From Candidatus Desulfovibrio intestinavium (GTDB lineage Bacteria > Desulfobacterota > Desulfovibrionia > Desulfovibrionales > Desulfovibrionaceae): a stretch of DNA of 64,000 bases. Below the pieces are notes generated by a model. That model ran no database searches and was not told the DNA's origin. It worked only from the letters and a program-made list of their open reading frames with translations. Made by a program: the position numbers and the translations under genes. Where the stretch lies: positions 186,001-250,000 of the forward strand of contig DWZD01000040.1 in assembly GCA_019118345.1 (NCBI GenBank). The letters are read 5' to 3'. Positions 46,501 through 54,937 of the stretch are shown piece by piece. Position 1 is the first letter of the stretch. Every line of letters starts with the position of its first letter.

Positions 46501-47206
46501 CAAAGGCAAAGACATTGCCGTACATGTCGGCAATGACCTGAATCTCGATGTGGCGCACGTTGTCGAGGAATTTTTCCACAAAGAGGCGCGGATTGCCGAA
46601 GGAGGCCTGCGCCATGGTCGAGGCCTTGAAAAAGGCGTCGTCCAGTTCGGCCTCGTTGTGGATGGCGAAGATGCCGCGGCCGCCGCCGCCGCCCTCGGCC
46701 TTGAGCATGATGGGCAGGCCCATTTCGCTGATGAGGCGACGGGCCGTGGGAATGTCCACCGCGCCGTCGGAACCGGGCACCACCGGGATGCCCAGCTTGC
46801 GGGCCACGGTGCGGGCCTGCACCTTGTTGCCCAGCAGGTTCATGGCCTCGGCCGTGGCGCCGATGAAGGTCAGCCCGGCCTCCTTGCAGCGCTGGGGAAA
46901 GCGCGTGTCCTCGGAGGCAAAGCCCCAGCCGGGGTGAATGCCCACCACGCCGTGCTGTTTGGCCTTGTCGATGATGCGGTCAATATCCAGATAGGCGCGC
47001 GGATCGGAACCCAGCAGGATGAGTTCCTGCGCGGCTGAGGCCGCCGGAGCCGTCTTGTCCACATCCGTGGCGGTCATGGCCGCCACGGCCTCGAAACGTT
47101 CGCGAATGGAGCGGCAGATGCGGCGCGCGGGAATACCGCGGTTCGCCACCAGGATGGTCTTGCCCCTGAGAAACTCCTGAACCTCAGCAAAGCTCTTGTT
47201 GGCCAT
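43508..47206 (-). CDS. pyc: Pyruvate carboxylase with C-terminal zinc-ribbon tail
   Basis: The 1232-residue enzyme carboxylates pyruvate to oxaloacetate. The start at MANKSFAEVQEFLRGKTILVANRGIPARRI opens the biotin carboxylase domain, whose ATP loop is KAEGGGGGRGIF. The carboxyltransferase domain contains DTTPRDFTQS, RSTNVLGY, KDMAGVCPP and the metal motif VLHVHRHYTDG. The biotin carrier domain holds the target lysine in IMKQEKAVLAP near residue 1160; the usual sequence is AMKM, so this is atypical. Beyond it lies an unexpected tail CRNEACGQPIPMDNISFCPYCGSPV, a four-cysteine zinc ribbon. The ATG overlaps the end of birA by 23 bases, so the ligase and its substrate are translated together. Confidence 0.94.
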   Translation of the reverse strand: MANKSFAEVQEFLRGKTILVANRGIPARRICRSIRERFEAVAAMTATDVDKTAPAASAAQELILLGSDPRAYLDIDRIIDKAKQHGVVGIHPGWGFASEDTRFPQRCKEAGLTFIGATAEAMNLLGNKVQARTVARKLGIPVVPGSDGAVDIPTARRLISEMGLPIMLKAEGGGGGRGIFAIHNEAELDDAFFKASTMAQASFGNPRLFVEKFLDNVRHIEIQVIADMYGNVFAFDERDCSVQRNHQKLIEITPSPWKGITRNLREQLKDYARRLVRAVGYHSLATVEFLVTPDGQPYLIEVNTRLQVEHGITESRYGIDLVEEQIAVAFGAELRYREDQLRPTYWAMQVRINLENPQDNFAPNSGLVSRYVSPGGPGVRLDSNICAGYEFPANYDSAGALLITYATDWEKTVGIMERALGEYIIGGLKTTIPFFRQVLKHPLFRNGTVNTNFIAAHPELMQYMDLAPESERLARLVAEISARGYNPFLQLGEYRSSTTPELGVFDPVLPAITSQMRRQPSPYPHGDRLALLDYVRDSGRVHFTDTTPRDFTQSNSGNRFRLAEDRLIGPYLDNVGYFSIENGGGAHFHVAMMANMTYPFREAREWNSFAPKTHKQLLVRSTNVLGYTPQPRNLMRLTGEMICDHYSVVRCFDFLNHVENMRPIAEVVMSRKDVVFEPALSMSWARGFDVPHYLGVTEAILRMMGNIMGVDPREASRHIILGLKDMAGVCPPRFMTELVSALRKAWPELVLHVHRHYTDGLFVPACGAAAKAGAHIVDVGLGSAVRSYGQGDVLSTMAYMEDELGLTCQLNKDAIRDANFVCKQIMPYYDRYCSPYFKGIDYDVTLHGMPGGATSSSQEGAMKQGYIHLLPYMLKFLEGTRQIVRYHDVTPGSQVTWNTAFLAVTGAWKRGGEEEVRYLLEVLHEVTSRPENELSEQMRHSRLNIYQDCNDAFRNLLLGKFGRLPLGFPPDWVYESAFGSEWKGAVANRTEASPLESLADVNLAVEHKACADLIKRQPTEEEFVMYLNHPGDALKTMQFRAKYGDPNNLPLHVWFEGLKPGQDLNFNDTSGKPHHLALLSIARPNEAGVSICRYVLDSEIMSCEVQVSDRAGQAKRGLTMADPNNKYHVAAPSNGDLWVMYVHPGDIVKEGEELFNVSIMKQEKAVLAPADAMVKRVLKTADFKENKQMVSVREGELIVELGPVPRTCRNEACGQPIPMDNISFCPYCGSPV

Positions 47207-48059
47207 GTAGTACGCCCTTGTGATTGTCGTCCGGGAGACGCAGGCTCCCGCTGTAAAATATTCTTTCCCCGTCTCCGCACAGCAGGCGCGCGCCGCCGTC
47301 GGGGTGCAGGCCGGCAAGAATGCCCGAAACCCTTTCTTCTCCGTCCTCGATGACCACCTGCCGCCCCTGCCAGAGCAAATGGCGGGAAACCGCCTCGTGA
47401 CAGCGGATCATGGGGGAACGGCGACTACTATATGCGGAATACAAGGACTTTACAAGCAGGGGCCAGAGCCTTTCCGCGCCGGGGCAGCGGCCGGCACCGC
47501 CGGGCCAGATTTCCGTCAGGCAGGCGGCGGGCATGGCCGCCCCGGCCCGCAGGGCGGCCGGTTCAGGACGCCAGACCACATTGATGCCGATGCCGGCGGA
47601 CAGTATGCCGCCCCGCTCCTCCATGAGGATGCCGGCGATCTTGCGCGCCTCCCCGTCTTTTTCGACCACCAGATCATTGGGCCATTTCACCCGCACGGCA
47701 AGCCCCCATTGCGCGAAGGCCGCCGCCAGCATGAGACTCAGGGCGGGTGTGGCCTCCGTGCCCCGGAAAGGCTCGCTCGCCGGCAGGCGCAGGGTAGCGT
47801 AGATATTGCCCGCCGGCGAAAGCCACTGCCGCCGCAGCTGCCCCCGACCGTTACGCTGCCGTACGGCCTGCAGGCTTTCCCACGGGCCAAGATGCCCGGC
47901 GGCCATCAGGGCCTGAGCCGCGTCCAGGGTGCTGGACACTTCCCCCAAGCGCCAGACAAAGGGGCAGCCCGCGCTGTCCGTCAGGGGGGCTGCCGCCAGC
48001 ACTCCACCCTCAGTCCTCCCGTGGACAGGGAGGATGCATTCGGCATGAACTTCTGTCAT
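47184..48059 (-). CDS. birA: Biotin-protein ligase (no DNA-binding domain)
   Basis: The 291-residue protein has the catalytic domain of biotin ligase: RQRNGRGQLRRQWLSPAGN is the biotin/ATP loop, RVKWPNDLVVEKDGEARKIAGILMEE follows, and a C-terminal SH3-like domain ends near the stop. The N-terminal winged helix that makes E. coli BirA a repressor is missing, so control of biotin genes by this protein is unlikely. The ATG gives MTEVHAECILPVHG; the ribosome site is weak and a GTG at GGVLAAAP is a possible alternative. It overlaps the start of pyc by 23 bases and faces cca head-to-head with nine bases between the starts. Confidence 0.9.
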   Translation of the reverse strand: MTEVHAECILPVHGRTEGGVLAAAPLTDSAGCPFVWRLGEVSSTLDAAQALMAAGHLGPWESLQAVRQRNGRGQLRRQWLSPAGNIYATLRLPASEPFRGTEATPALSLMLAAAFAQWGLAVRVKWPNDLVVEKDGEARKIAGILMEERGGILSAGIGINVVWRPEPAALRAGAAMPAACLTEIWPGGAGRCPGAERLWPLLVKSLYSAYSSRRSPMIRCHEAVSRHLLWQGRQVVIEDGEERVSGILAGLHPDGGARLLCGDGERIFYSGSLRLPDDNHKGVLHGQQELC

Positions 48060-48068
48060 AGTACGTCC

Positions 48069-49190
48069 ATGAACATCTATCTTGTGGGGGGCGCGGTGCG
48101 CGACCTGCTGCTGGGCCGCCTGCCCCGTGAATGGGATTATGCCTTTGAAGGAACCCGGGACGATTTCCTGCGGGAATACCCCGATGCCTGCGCCGTGGGC
48201 GCCGTTCAGGTCTGCCTGCGTCAGGGCCGCGAGTTCATGCCCCTGCGCGGCGCAACCATTCAGGAAGATCTGCACCACCGCGATCTCACCGTCAACGCTC
48301 TGGCCCTGGATGCGGCGGGCCGCCTCCACGCCCATCCGCAGGCCGTGGACGATCTGCGGAATCATGTCCTGCGTCCGGCCTCCCCGTCGGCGCTGGCCGA
48401 TGACCCCGGCCGGATCTTCCGGCTGGCGCGCTTTGCCGCCTGCTGGCCGGACTGGCGACTTGCACCCGAGGCCTGGGAACAGCTGAGCCGGCAGGAGGCG
48501 GCGGCACTGGCCGCCCTGCCTGCCGAGCGGGTGGGCAGGGAGCTGCTCAAGGCGCTGGCCGGGCCTGTGCCCGGCCGCTTTCTGCGCGTGCTGGCGGAAG
48601 GCAACTGCCTGCGGCCGTGGTTTGCCGAACTGGCCGAGGCCGCGCGCATCCCCGCCGGGCCGCCCCGCTGGCATGGCAACAATTCCGTGCTGGATCACAC
48701 CTGCGAGGTCATGGATCGCTGCGCCGGGGATGCCCTTGCCGTCTGGATGGCGCTCTGTCACGATCTCGGCAAATTGCGCACCCCGCCGGACAGCTGGCCG
48801 CACCATTACGGGCATGACGCCCTTGGCGTGCCGCTGGCCCGGGCGCTGTGCGAGCGGCTGGCCCTCTCGAGCCTGCATGGCAAGGCCGCAGAAACGGCCT
48901 GCGCCGACCACATGCGCGCGGGCCGCTATGACGAGCTGCGCACGGGCACGCGGCGGGATCTGCTCTGGCGGGTGGACCGACGCGGCCTGAGCCGCCCCTT
49001 CTGGCGGCTGACCGATGCCGACAGCCGCTCCCCCTTCAGCGTGCGGGCGGAACGGGAACTGACCATCCTGCGCGCCGTACGTCTGCCGGACGAATGGCGC
49101 AATCGCGGCCCGGACTCGGCGCGGCATCTGCGCGACCTGCATTGCGCGGCCCTTGCGGCGGCGCGGACGACGGACGAAACGAAAAACTGA
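48069..49190 (+). CDS. cca: tRNA nucleotidyltransferase (CCA-adding type) with HD domain
   Basis: The 373-residue class II nucleotidyltransferase adds or repairs the CCA end of tRNA. LVGGAVRDLLLG, LHHRDLTVNALALD and DDPGRIFRLARFAA are clear family motifs. The catalytic carboxylate pair, usually DxD, reads EWD, so one position is glutamate. A C-terminal HD motif (ALCHDLGKLRTP) is present. The chosen ATG begins MNIYLVGGAV, matching family N-termini; an in-frame ATG at 48045 has a better ribosome site (AGGGAGG) and would overlap birA by 15 bases. Encoded CCA on the tRNA-Ser here suggests a repair role. Confidence 0.92.
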   Translation: MNIYLVGGAVRDLLLGRLPREWDYAFEGTRDDFLREYPDACAVGAVQVCLRQGREFMPLRGATIQEDLHHRDLTVNALALDAAGRLHAHPQAVDDLRNHVLRPASPSALADDPGRIFRLARFAACWPDWRLAPEAWEQLSRQEAAALAALPAERVGRELLKALAGPVPGRFLRVLAEGNCLRPWFAELAEAARIPAGPPRWHGNNSVLDHTCEVMDRCAGDALAVWMALCHDLGKLRTPPDSWPHHYGHDALGVPLARALCERLALSSLHGKAAETACADHMRAGRYDELRTGTRRDLLWRVDRRGLSRPFWRLTDADSRSPFSVRAERELTILRAVRLPDEWRNRGPDSARHLRDLHCAALAAARTTDETKN

Positions 49191-49258
49191 CCCCCCGCCG
49201 CGACCGCCGGGAAGGACGCGCCCCTTGCGCGCTCCGACCGCAGGGACGCGGTGCCGCC

Positions 49259-49684
49259 CTATCCCGAAGCCGCGCAGGCGGCCTGCAGGCAGCGCGCGGA
49301 CAGTGCGTCCATGTCCGGCCCATGATCCAGCCCGGCCAGATGGGCCATGCCGTGCGCCAGCAGGCGCAGCAGATGTTCCGTGCCATCCTGCCCATAGATC
49401 AGACATTCCCGCCGCCAGGTGGGCAGGGAAAGCAGAAGCTGCCCGGGCAGGGAGGCGTCCCCCGGAAAGGACAGCACATTGGTCGGCCCGATGCAGCCCA
49501 GATGGCGGGCATTGGCCCGCGCCATGCCGCCGTCGTCCACCAGATGCAGAACCACCGACGGCAGGGCATGGCCGCAGGCCTCGATTTCCCGCCGCATGCG
49601 CTCCAGCATCCGCCGCACCTGCCGCACATCCGGCTCGCACAGCCAGGCGTGGGCGGGGGTATGCGCAATGATTTCCACAGTCAT
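49259..49684 (-). CDS. ybeY: YbeY endoribonuclease
   Basis: YbeY is a zinc-dependent RNase in 16S rRNA maturation and ribosome quality control. The 141-residue protein has the three-histidine motif LAHGMAHLAGLDHGPDMD near residue 105 and the family block GPTNVLSFPGDASLP near residue 67. It ends early and lacks a long C-terminal tail. It follows pgpH by 198 bases on the same strand, in the conserved phoH-pgpH-ybeY order seen in many bacteria. Confidence 0.93.
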   Translation of the reverse strand: MTVEIIAHTPAHAWLCEPDVRQVRRMLERMRREIEACGHALPSVVLHLVDDGGMARANARHLGCIGPTNVLSFPGDASLPGQLLLSLPTWRRECLIYGQDGTEHLLRLLAHGMAHLAGLDHGPDMDALSARCLQAACAASG

Positions 49685-49882
49685 GGTTTTCCTCCGGCCT
49701 GCCGGCCGCCGTCAGGGCCAGAAGGCATCCGCGCGCCGCCCGCGAAAACCTGAACCTTTCGCCGGGCAAGGCGACGGAAAAACCGGTCGAAGCGGCATCG
49801 GCAGACTTCGGATCCGACCTTTCCCGGCAACAACGCATGCGGCCAAAACGGCTTTGCGGCAGTTGGCCAGTGCGTCCCGCTC

Positions 49883-52345
49883 CTAGCGCGGCGCGCTCCC
49901 GCTCTCCGGCCCCCGGGGCGCGGATTCGCTGCCCGCCCGTTCCGCCGTGTGCGCGGGGCCGGGCATATCCGTGCCGTAGAGGCCCCCGGCCCCAAAGGCG
50001 GCGGACGGAGGCGGCGGCGCGGGCACCGTGGCCGCCGCAGGACGGGGCGCGGCCTGCGGCTGAACCCGCGCTTCAGTCCGGCTTTCCGGCCTGTTCTCGG
50101 CCTTGGCCGCCGCACCGCCCTTGAGCTTGTCGTCGGGGTAGACGATGCGCTGGTGGAAGATGCCGGTCAGGATGCGCTGGAAGTTCTCGCTCAGGAAATG
50201 CAGATCCTTGAAGGTCAGCTCGGATTCGTCCAGCTGGCCCTCGGAAAAGATGCCCTTGATGATGGTGTCGATATGCGAGCGGATACGCGCGGGCGTGGGA
50301 TCGGTCAGGGTGCGGCTGGAGGCCTCCACCGAATCGGCCAGCATGAGAATGGCGGCTTCCTTGGTTTGGGGGCGCGGCCCGGGATAGCAGAAGTCGGACT
50401 CGCGGGGCTTTTCGCCCAGATTGATGGCCTTCTGATAGAAGTAGCGGATGATGCGCGTACCGTGATGCTGGCGGATGATGTCGATGATTTCCTGTCCCAG
50501 GTTGTAGCGTTCGGCCAGTTCCGTCCCCTTCTTGACGTGGGAGATGAGGATGAGCGCGCTCATGGACGGCGCGAGCTTGTCGTGCTTGTTGGGGCCGCCG
50601 AACTGGTTTTCGATGAAGTATTCGGGATAGGCGATCTTGCCCGCATCATGGTAGAGGGCCGCCACCTTGCACAAGAGGCTGTTGGCGCCGATGGCCTTGG
50701 CCCCGGCCTCCACCATGTTGGCCACCACCAGCGAATGGTGATAGGTGCCGGGAATGGTGACCATGAGTTCCTGCATGAGCGGATGCTCAAGACTCATGAG
50801 TTCCATGAGGCGGAAGCGCGTACTGTAGCTGAAGGTCAGCTCCAGCACCGGACTCAGGGCAAAGAGCAGGATGAGCGACACCATGCTGTTGACAAGTACG
50901 GCCACGGCATGGGCCGGATAAAGATCCAGCGGCACACTGGAGGAAAGCAGCAGGCCCAGACAGATGATGGCCTGACCGATGGTCAGGGGGATGATGCTCC
51001 AGACCACGTCCTGCCGGTTCTGGGCGCTGGTCACGAGCCAGGTGGCCAGCATGCCGCCGAGGAAATGAAACAGGAAGATTTGATAGCCCTGCTGGAACAT
51101 GAGGGTCACGAAAAGGCAGAGCAGAAGCCCCATGGTGCAGTAGCGCCGGGCGGCAAAGACCATGGCCACCAGCCCCACGGCCCCGGCCACGGGATAGGCC
51201 ACGGCAAAGGCCGTGAGATGATTGAGATCGCTCACCACGAGGCTCAGGCCATAGAAGGCCTTGGCCCCGATGCCGAAGATCAGGAGAACGAGCGAAATGA
51301 GCAGCATGTCCTTGCAGCGCAGGGGCGTGCCCGGCTTGCCGCTGGGGGCCATGAAAAAGCCGATGGCCAGAATGAGGGAAAAGAGAAAGGCCCCGCCGGC
51401 CACGCTCCAGTGCATGCCTTCGGTGGCCTGATCATAGAGGGCCTGAATCTTGATCTGCTGTTCGCGGCTGACGCGCGCGCCCTTGCGGACGATAAGCTCG
51501 CCCTTCTGTATCTGGTAGAAAACCGGCTCCACATTTTCGGCCACCGCATTGCCGCGCTTCTGCGTGGCCTCGCGGTTGAGGGTCAGGGTCGGGGGCAGGG
51601 TGGCCGCCAGAAAGGCGCTCAGGGCGCGGCGGGCATGGGCGCTCAGGCTCTTTTCCCGCTGCATGAGCGACGAGACTTCCGCCAGAAAGGACTGCACGTC
51701 CGGCAGGCTGGTCACATCCGGGCGCAGGAGTTCCGAACCGTTGTCCAGATTGTGGATGATGGCCCCGGCCCGTCCTACCCGCGCCACACGAATATCGCTG
51801 ACAAGCCCCTCGGTCAGGCGGCTGCTGGCAAGCGGCACCAGCGTCTTGAGCAGATAGGCCTGCACTTCGGGCTGAGCCAGCTGCTGCAGGATATCCTCGG
51901 CCACGCCCGGCGACATTTCGGCGGTCAGCCGCTGCAGCACCCGTTCGGCTGAGGGCGGCGCATCCGGGGTTTCCGGCGGGCGAACGCCCCCCTCTCCCGA
52001 CAGTTCCCTGATCACGGCCAGCACAAGGCTCTGAAAATGGGTCAGCGGTTCGAGGCTGAGATCGTACACCGGCGGCTGCAGCATGAGCACCTGCTTGCGC
52101 CGGGCGGCGGTCGCCTGCGAGTCCTCCACCTGCATGTCGCGGTCGGCCACCACATCATGATCGGCCACCTGGCCGGCCACATAGAAATGGCGGCCCCCCT
52201 CGAAGTTGGCCCCGGCCAGCAGCGACAGGAGAAAAAGCGCCCCCACCAGCACAAGCAGCCCCTGCCCGCAATGATGCCGGGCGCGGATGGTGCGGACAAG
52301 CGCGGAGAAGCTAGAGGGGCGAACAGCTTTTTTCGGCGTCGTCAT
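49883..52345 (-). CDS. pgpH: PgpH-like 7TM-HD membrane phosphodiesterase
   Basis: The 820-residue protein has an N-terminal membrane helix (residues 28-46), an extracytoplasmic 7TMR-HDED region to about residue 310, seven membrane helices to about 515, and an HD domain at about 535-720 with the metal motif AALYHDAGKIAYPEYF and later QHHGTRIIRYFY. PgpH enzymes cleave the second messenger c-di-AMP in the cytoplasm. The last 90 residues are Pro/Ala/Glu-rich and probably disordered. The start overlaps the end of phoH by 35 bases, so the two are translationally coupled. Confidence 0.92.
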   Translation of the reverse strand: MTTPKKAVRPSSFSALVRTIRARHHCGQGLLVLVGALFLLSLLAGANFEGGRHFYVAGQVADHDVVADRDMQVEDSQATAARRKQVLMLQPPVYDLSLEPLTHFQSLVLAVIRELSGEGGVRPPETPDAPPSAERVLQRLTAEMSPGVAEDILQQLAQPEVQAYLLKTLVPLASSRLTEGLVSDIRVARVGRAGAIIHNLDNGSELLRPDVTSLPDVQSFLAEVSSLMQREKSLSAHARRALSAFLAATLPPTLTLNREATQKRGNAVAENVEPVFYQIQKGELIVRKGARVSREQQIKIQALYDQATEGMHWSVAGGAFLFSLILAIGFFMAPSGKPGTPLRCKDMLLISLVLLIFGIGAKAFYGLSLVVSDLNHLTAFAVAYPVAGAVGLVAMVFAARRYCTMGLLLCLFVTLMFQQGYQIFLFHFLGGMLATWLVTSAQNRQDVVWSIIPLTIGQAIICLGLLLSSSVPLDLYPAHAVAVLVNSMVSLILLFALSPVLELTFSYSTRFRLMELMSLEHPLMQELMVTIPGTYHHSLVVANMVEAGAKAIGANSLLCKVAALYHDAGKIAYPEYFIENQFGGPNKHDKLAPSMSALILISHVKKGTELAERYNLGQEIIDIIRQHHGTRIIRYFYQKAINLGEKPRESDFCYPGPRPQTKEAAILMLADSVEASSRTLTDPTPARIRSHIDTIIKGIFSEGQLDESELTFKDLHFLSENFQRILTGIFHQRIVYPDDKLKGGAAAKAENRPESRTEARVQPQAAPRPAAATVPAPPPPSAAFGAGGLYGTDMPGPAHTAERAGSESAPRGPESGSAPR

Positions 52346-53309
52346 AAGCGCTCACAATTGCCCCCACCAGAGGATGCCGCACCACGTCAGCCTTGCTGAA
52401 GGCATGTACGGCAAGCCCAGGAACATCGTGCAGCACCTGCAGGGCATGCACCAGGCCGGAACGTCCGTGGGGGGTCGCGTCCCGGGCAGGCAGATCGATT
52501 TGCGTGGTGTCGCCGGTGACGACCACCCGCGAACCGAAACCCATGCGGGTCAGAAACATCTTCATCTGCTCATGCGTGGTATTCTGGGCTTCGTCCAGAA
52601 TGATGAAGGCGTCATTGAGCGTCCGGCCGCGCATGAAAGCCAGCGGCGCAACCTCGATAATGCCGGTTTCCAGCATGGACGCCACCCTGGGCTGCGGCAT
52701 CATGTCATGCAGGGCGTCGTAGAGGGGACGCAGATAGGGATTGACCTTTTCCGCCAGATCGCCGGGCAGGAAACCCAGACGCTCCCCGGCCTCCACGGCC
52801 GGACGGGTAAGGACAATGCGCTTGACCTTGTGCTGCTGCAGGAGGGAAAGGGCCATGGCCACGGCCAGATAGGTCTTGCCCGTGCCCGCCGGGCCGACGG
52901 CAAAGACCAGCTCATGGCGGCGCAGGACATCCAGATAACGCTTCTGGGCCGTGTTGCGGGCCGCCACGCTCTTGCGCGGCGTATTGACAAAGACGGCCTC
53001 GCGGAACACCTGCCGCAGATCAAGGCCCGGATCGCCGCTCAGCATGGCATAGCTGCGCAGCACGTCCTGCCGGCTGATGTCCACGCCCTCGCGCAGCAGC
53101 GCGTACAGCTGGATGAGCACATTGCAGACCCGCTGCCGCACCTGCCCGTCGGGCGCGTCCACCCAGAGATGGGAACCGCGACTGCCCAGCCGTGCGCCGC
53201 TGGCCTCGGCCAGCAGATCGAGATGCAGGTTCTGCGGGCCGAACAGCGCCGCCGCCAGCACGGGGTCGTCAAAATCCACCGTTTCCACATGTTCCGAATG
53301 CAACACCAT
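52311..53309 (-). CDS. phoH: PhoH-family ATPase
   Basis: The 332-residue protein is a PhoH-type RecA-like ATPase: Walker A FAVGPAGTGKTYLAVA near residue 140, LTRPAVEAGERLGFLPGDL, AFIILDEAQNTTHEQMKMFLTRMGFGS as Walker B, and VVTGDTTQIDLP. PhoH proteins are thought to act in RNA handling, often with YbeY. The start is placed at MVLHSEHVETVDF since the longer ORF adds only low-complexity Gly/Pro sequence. It is the first gene of the phoH-pgpH-ybeY operon. Its 3' end lies inside pgpH. Confidence 0.93.
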   Translation of the reverse strand: MVLHSEHVETVDFDDPVLAAALFGPQNLHLDLLAEASGARLGSRGSHLWVDAPDGQVRQRVCNVLIQLYALLREGVDISRQDVLRSYAMLSGDPGLDLRQVFREAVFVNTPRKSVAARNTAQKRYLDVLRRHELVFAVGPAGTGKTYLAVAMALSLLQQHKVKRIVLTRPAVEAGERLGFLPGDLAEKVNPYLRPLYDALHDMMPQPRVASMLETGIIEVAPLAFMRGRTLNDAFIILDEAQNTTHEQMKMFLTRMGFGSRVVVTGDTTQIDLPARDATPHGRSGLVHALQVLHDVPGLAVHAFSKADVVRHPLVGAIVSAYDDAEKSCSPL

Positions 53310-53454
53310 AGGCAGCCAACATAGCCCATTTCCCCTCCCCTGTCCATGCCGCCCTCCCCCCGGCGGCAAAGAGTTCCCCGGCACAGGTATTGCAGGCGGC
53401 ATCGGCGATCCGCCGCCGCCGTTTCGGGCGGCAAAAATTGCAGGAGTTTCCCCC

Positions 53455-54675
53455 ATGAGCATTTCCGGCCTCGGCCTCTATACCGGCAGCAGTTACCAGT
53501 GGCAGGCCCTGCAGAGCCATTCCGCCTCCGGCACAGGCGGCGGCCAAAACAGCCTCAGCAGCCTCAACGCCTACAATGCGGACATGACCAGCCAGATTGC
53601 GGGCATGGTCGAGCTGGTGCAATACGCCATGCAGGCCATGGGACTTTCCGAGGACAGCCGGGTGACCTTCAGCCAGATCACCAAGTATCAGCAGCAGCTT
53701 GAAAAGCAGTTTGACGATTCCCTCAAGAAGGCGCTGGAAGAATCCTCCATCGGCGATCTGTCCGGCCTGACCTTCACCCTCGCTCCTGACGGCACCCTGA
53801 CCGCCGCCGGCGCCACGGAAACGGATGCCGCCAAGGCGCAAGGCTATCTGGACGAGCATCCCGAACTGGCGCAGACGCTCCTGCAGCGCCTGCAGGATGC
53901 CGGCATCGAGCTGACGGAAGAACTGACCTTCTCCGTATCCTCCAACGGCACATTGAATCTGCTCAGCGGTTCCGCCAACGATCTTCAGGCCCTGCTCGAC
54001 GAACAGGCGGAACTCGTGAACGAATTGCGCGCGGGCCTCGAGGGCATCAACGTCAATCTGGACGATCTCACGCTGGTCTTTGACGATGCGGGCAATCTCG
54101 TGGCCGACGGGGATCATCCGCAGGCTTATGACATCAACAGCTGGCTGCGGCAGCATGAGGAACTGCAGGATCTGCTTGCGGCCAAGCTGGAAGAGGCAGG
54201 CATCGACCGCGCCGATGTGTCCCTTGCCCTGCCCGCCGGGGGCGGCATGACCGTCGCCCTGTCCGCCGACGACACGGCCGGGATTCAGGAAGTGCTCAGC
54301 CAGCAGAGCGAAACGGGCAAGGCCCTGTATGACGGCCTTGCCGATGTGGGCATCGATCCGGACATCACCTTTTCCCTGCAGGTGGAAAGCGACGGCAGCG
54401 TCACCATCAACAGCGCCCACCCCGATGCCGACAAGCTGCGGCAACTTTTCGAGAACAATGCGGAACTGAGCAAGCAGTATGCGCAGGTGCAGGCCCTGTC
54501 GGGCATCGAGGACGCCCGGGCCGCCCTGCAGATCAATCCTTCGGCCATGCGCACCCGCCTGCAGATGGAAACCATTGCCACATCCTGGTTTTCCAGCCAG
54601 TCCGCCAGCAGCTTCGGCACCTATTCCGGCTCGAGCGGCCTGAGCCTGCTGACCGGCCTGAACCTGAACGTCTAG
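53455..54675 (+). CDS. Protein of five tandem ~50-residue repeats, unrecognised
   Basis: The ATG follows CAGGAG with suitable spacing; upstream residues of the longer ORF are antisense to phoH. The 406-residue protein has no signal peptide and no membrane segment. Its N-terminus is Ser/Gly/Tyr-rich (MSISGLGLYTGSSYQWQ), followed from about residue 80 by five units of about 50 residues with the pattern LxxxLxxAGI-(x)~8-FxxxxDGxxxxxxx-(x)~12-LxxLLxxxxEL; the unit boundaries are near EHPEL, EQAEL, QHEEL and NNAEL. The C-terminal 50 residues are Ser-rich and end LLTGLNLNV. There is no known family match. It is flanked by a terminator and reads as a free-standing gene. Confidence 0.85.
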   Translation: MSISGLGLYTGSSYQWQALQSHSASGTGGGQNSLSSLNAYNADMTSQIAGMVELVQYAMQAMGLSEDSRVTFSQITKYQQQLEKQFDDSLKKALEESSIGDLSGLTFTLAPDGTLTAAGATETDAAKAQGYLDEHPELAQTLLQRLQDAGIELTEELTFSVSSNGTLNLLSGSANDLQALLDEQAELVNELRAGLEGINVNLDDLTLVFDDAGNLVADGDHPQAYDINSWLRQHEELQDLLAAKLEEAGIDRADVSLALPAGGGMTVALSADDTAGIQEVLSQQSETGKALYDGLADVGIDPDITFSLQVESDGSVTINSAHPDADKLRQLFENNAELSKQYAQVQALSGIEDARAALQINPSAMRTRLQMETIATSWFSSQSASSFGTYSGSSGLSLLTGLNLNV

Positions 54676-54699
54676 ACCCGGCGCGAGCCGAAACCGTCC

Positions 54700-54724
54700 G
54701 GCGGGGGAAACCCCGCCTTTTTTT
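54700..54724 (+). terminator. Intrinsic terminator of the repeat-protein gene
   Basis: GGCGGGG and CCCCGCC enclose GAAA and are followed by seven T residues. Confidence 0.9.
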
Positions 54725-54789
54725 GTGCGCACTCCCCCTGTCCGGGCCGCATGCGGACGTTTCGCCCACCGTCATCGCTCAAGGCGGGG

Positions 54790-54824
54790 CATCCGCAAAA
54801 AAGTTTCCTTCATCCGCAAAAAAA
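54790..54824 (+). repeat. Direct repeat CATCCGCAAAAAA, two copies 21 bases apart
   Basis: Two identical 13-base copies begin at 54790 and 54811. A 21-base offset is two turns of the helix, as in paired operator sites. They lie upstream of the leader hairpin and the cytX-like gene. Confidence 0.5.
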
Positions 54825-54879
54825 GGGGTGACAAGCCCCGTTTCTCTGCCTATTCATGGGCCATACCCGCCCCTTTTTT
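54818..54879 (+). promoter_or_regulatory. Structured leader with competing hairpins ahead of the permease gene
   Basis: GGGG at 54825 can pair locally with CCCC at 54836 (loop TGACAAG), or, extended by its A tract, with CCCC-TTTTTT at 54870-54879 in a ten-base helix that looks like a terminator. The two are mutually exclusive. I do not recognise a TPP, preQ1 or purine riboswitch in it. Confidence 0.35.
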
Positions 54880-54937
54880 CGTCGGCCCGGCGGGCAAGAC
54901 AGGCCGATGCCACCGCATCCCCACAAAGGAGCATCCA

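Noticed and set aside
54725-54937. TPP or preQ1 riboswitch ahead of the CytX-like gene
   Set aside because: The conserved TPP core (CTGAGA and its partner) and the preQ1 pattern are not present; only unclassified hairpins are seen.
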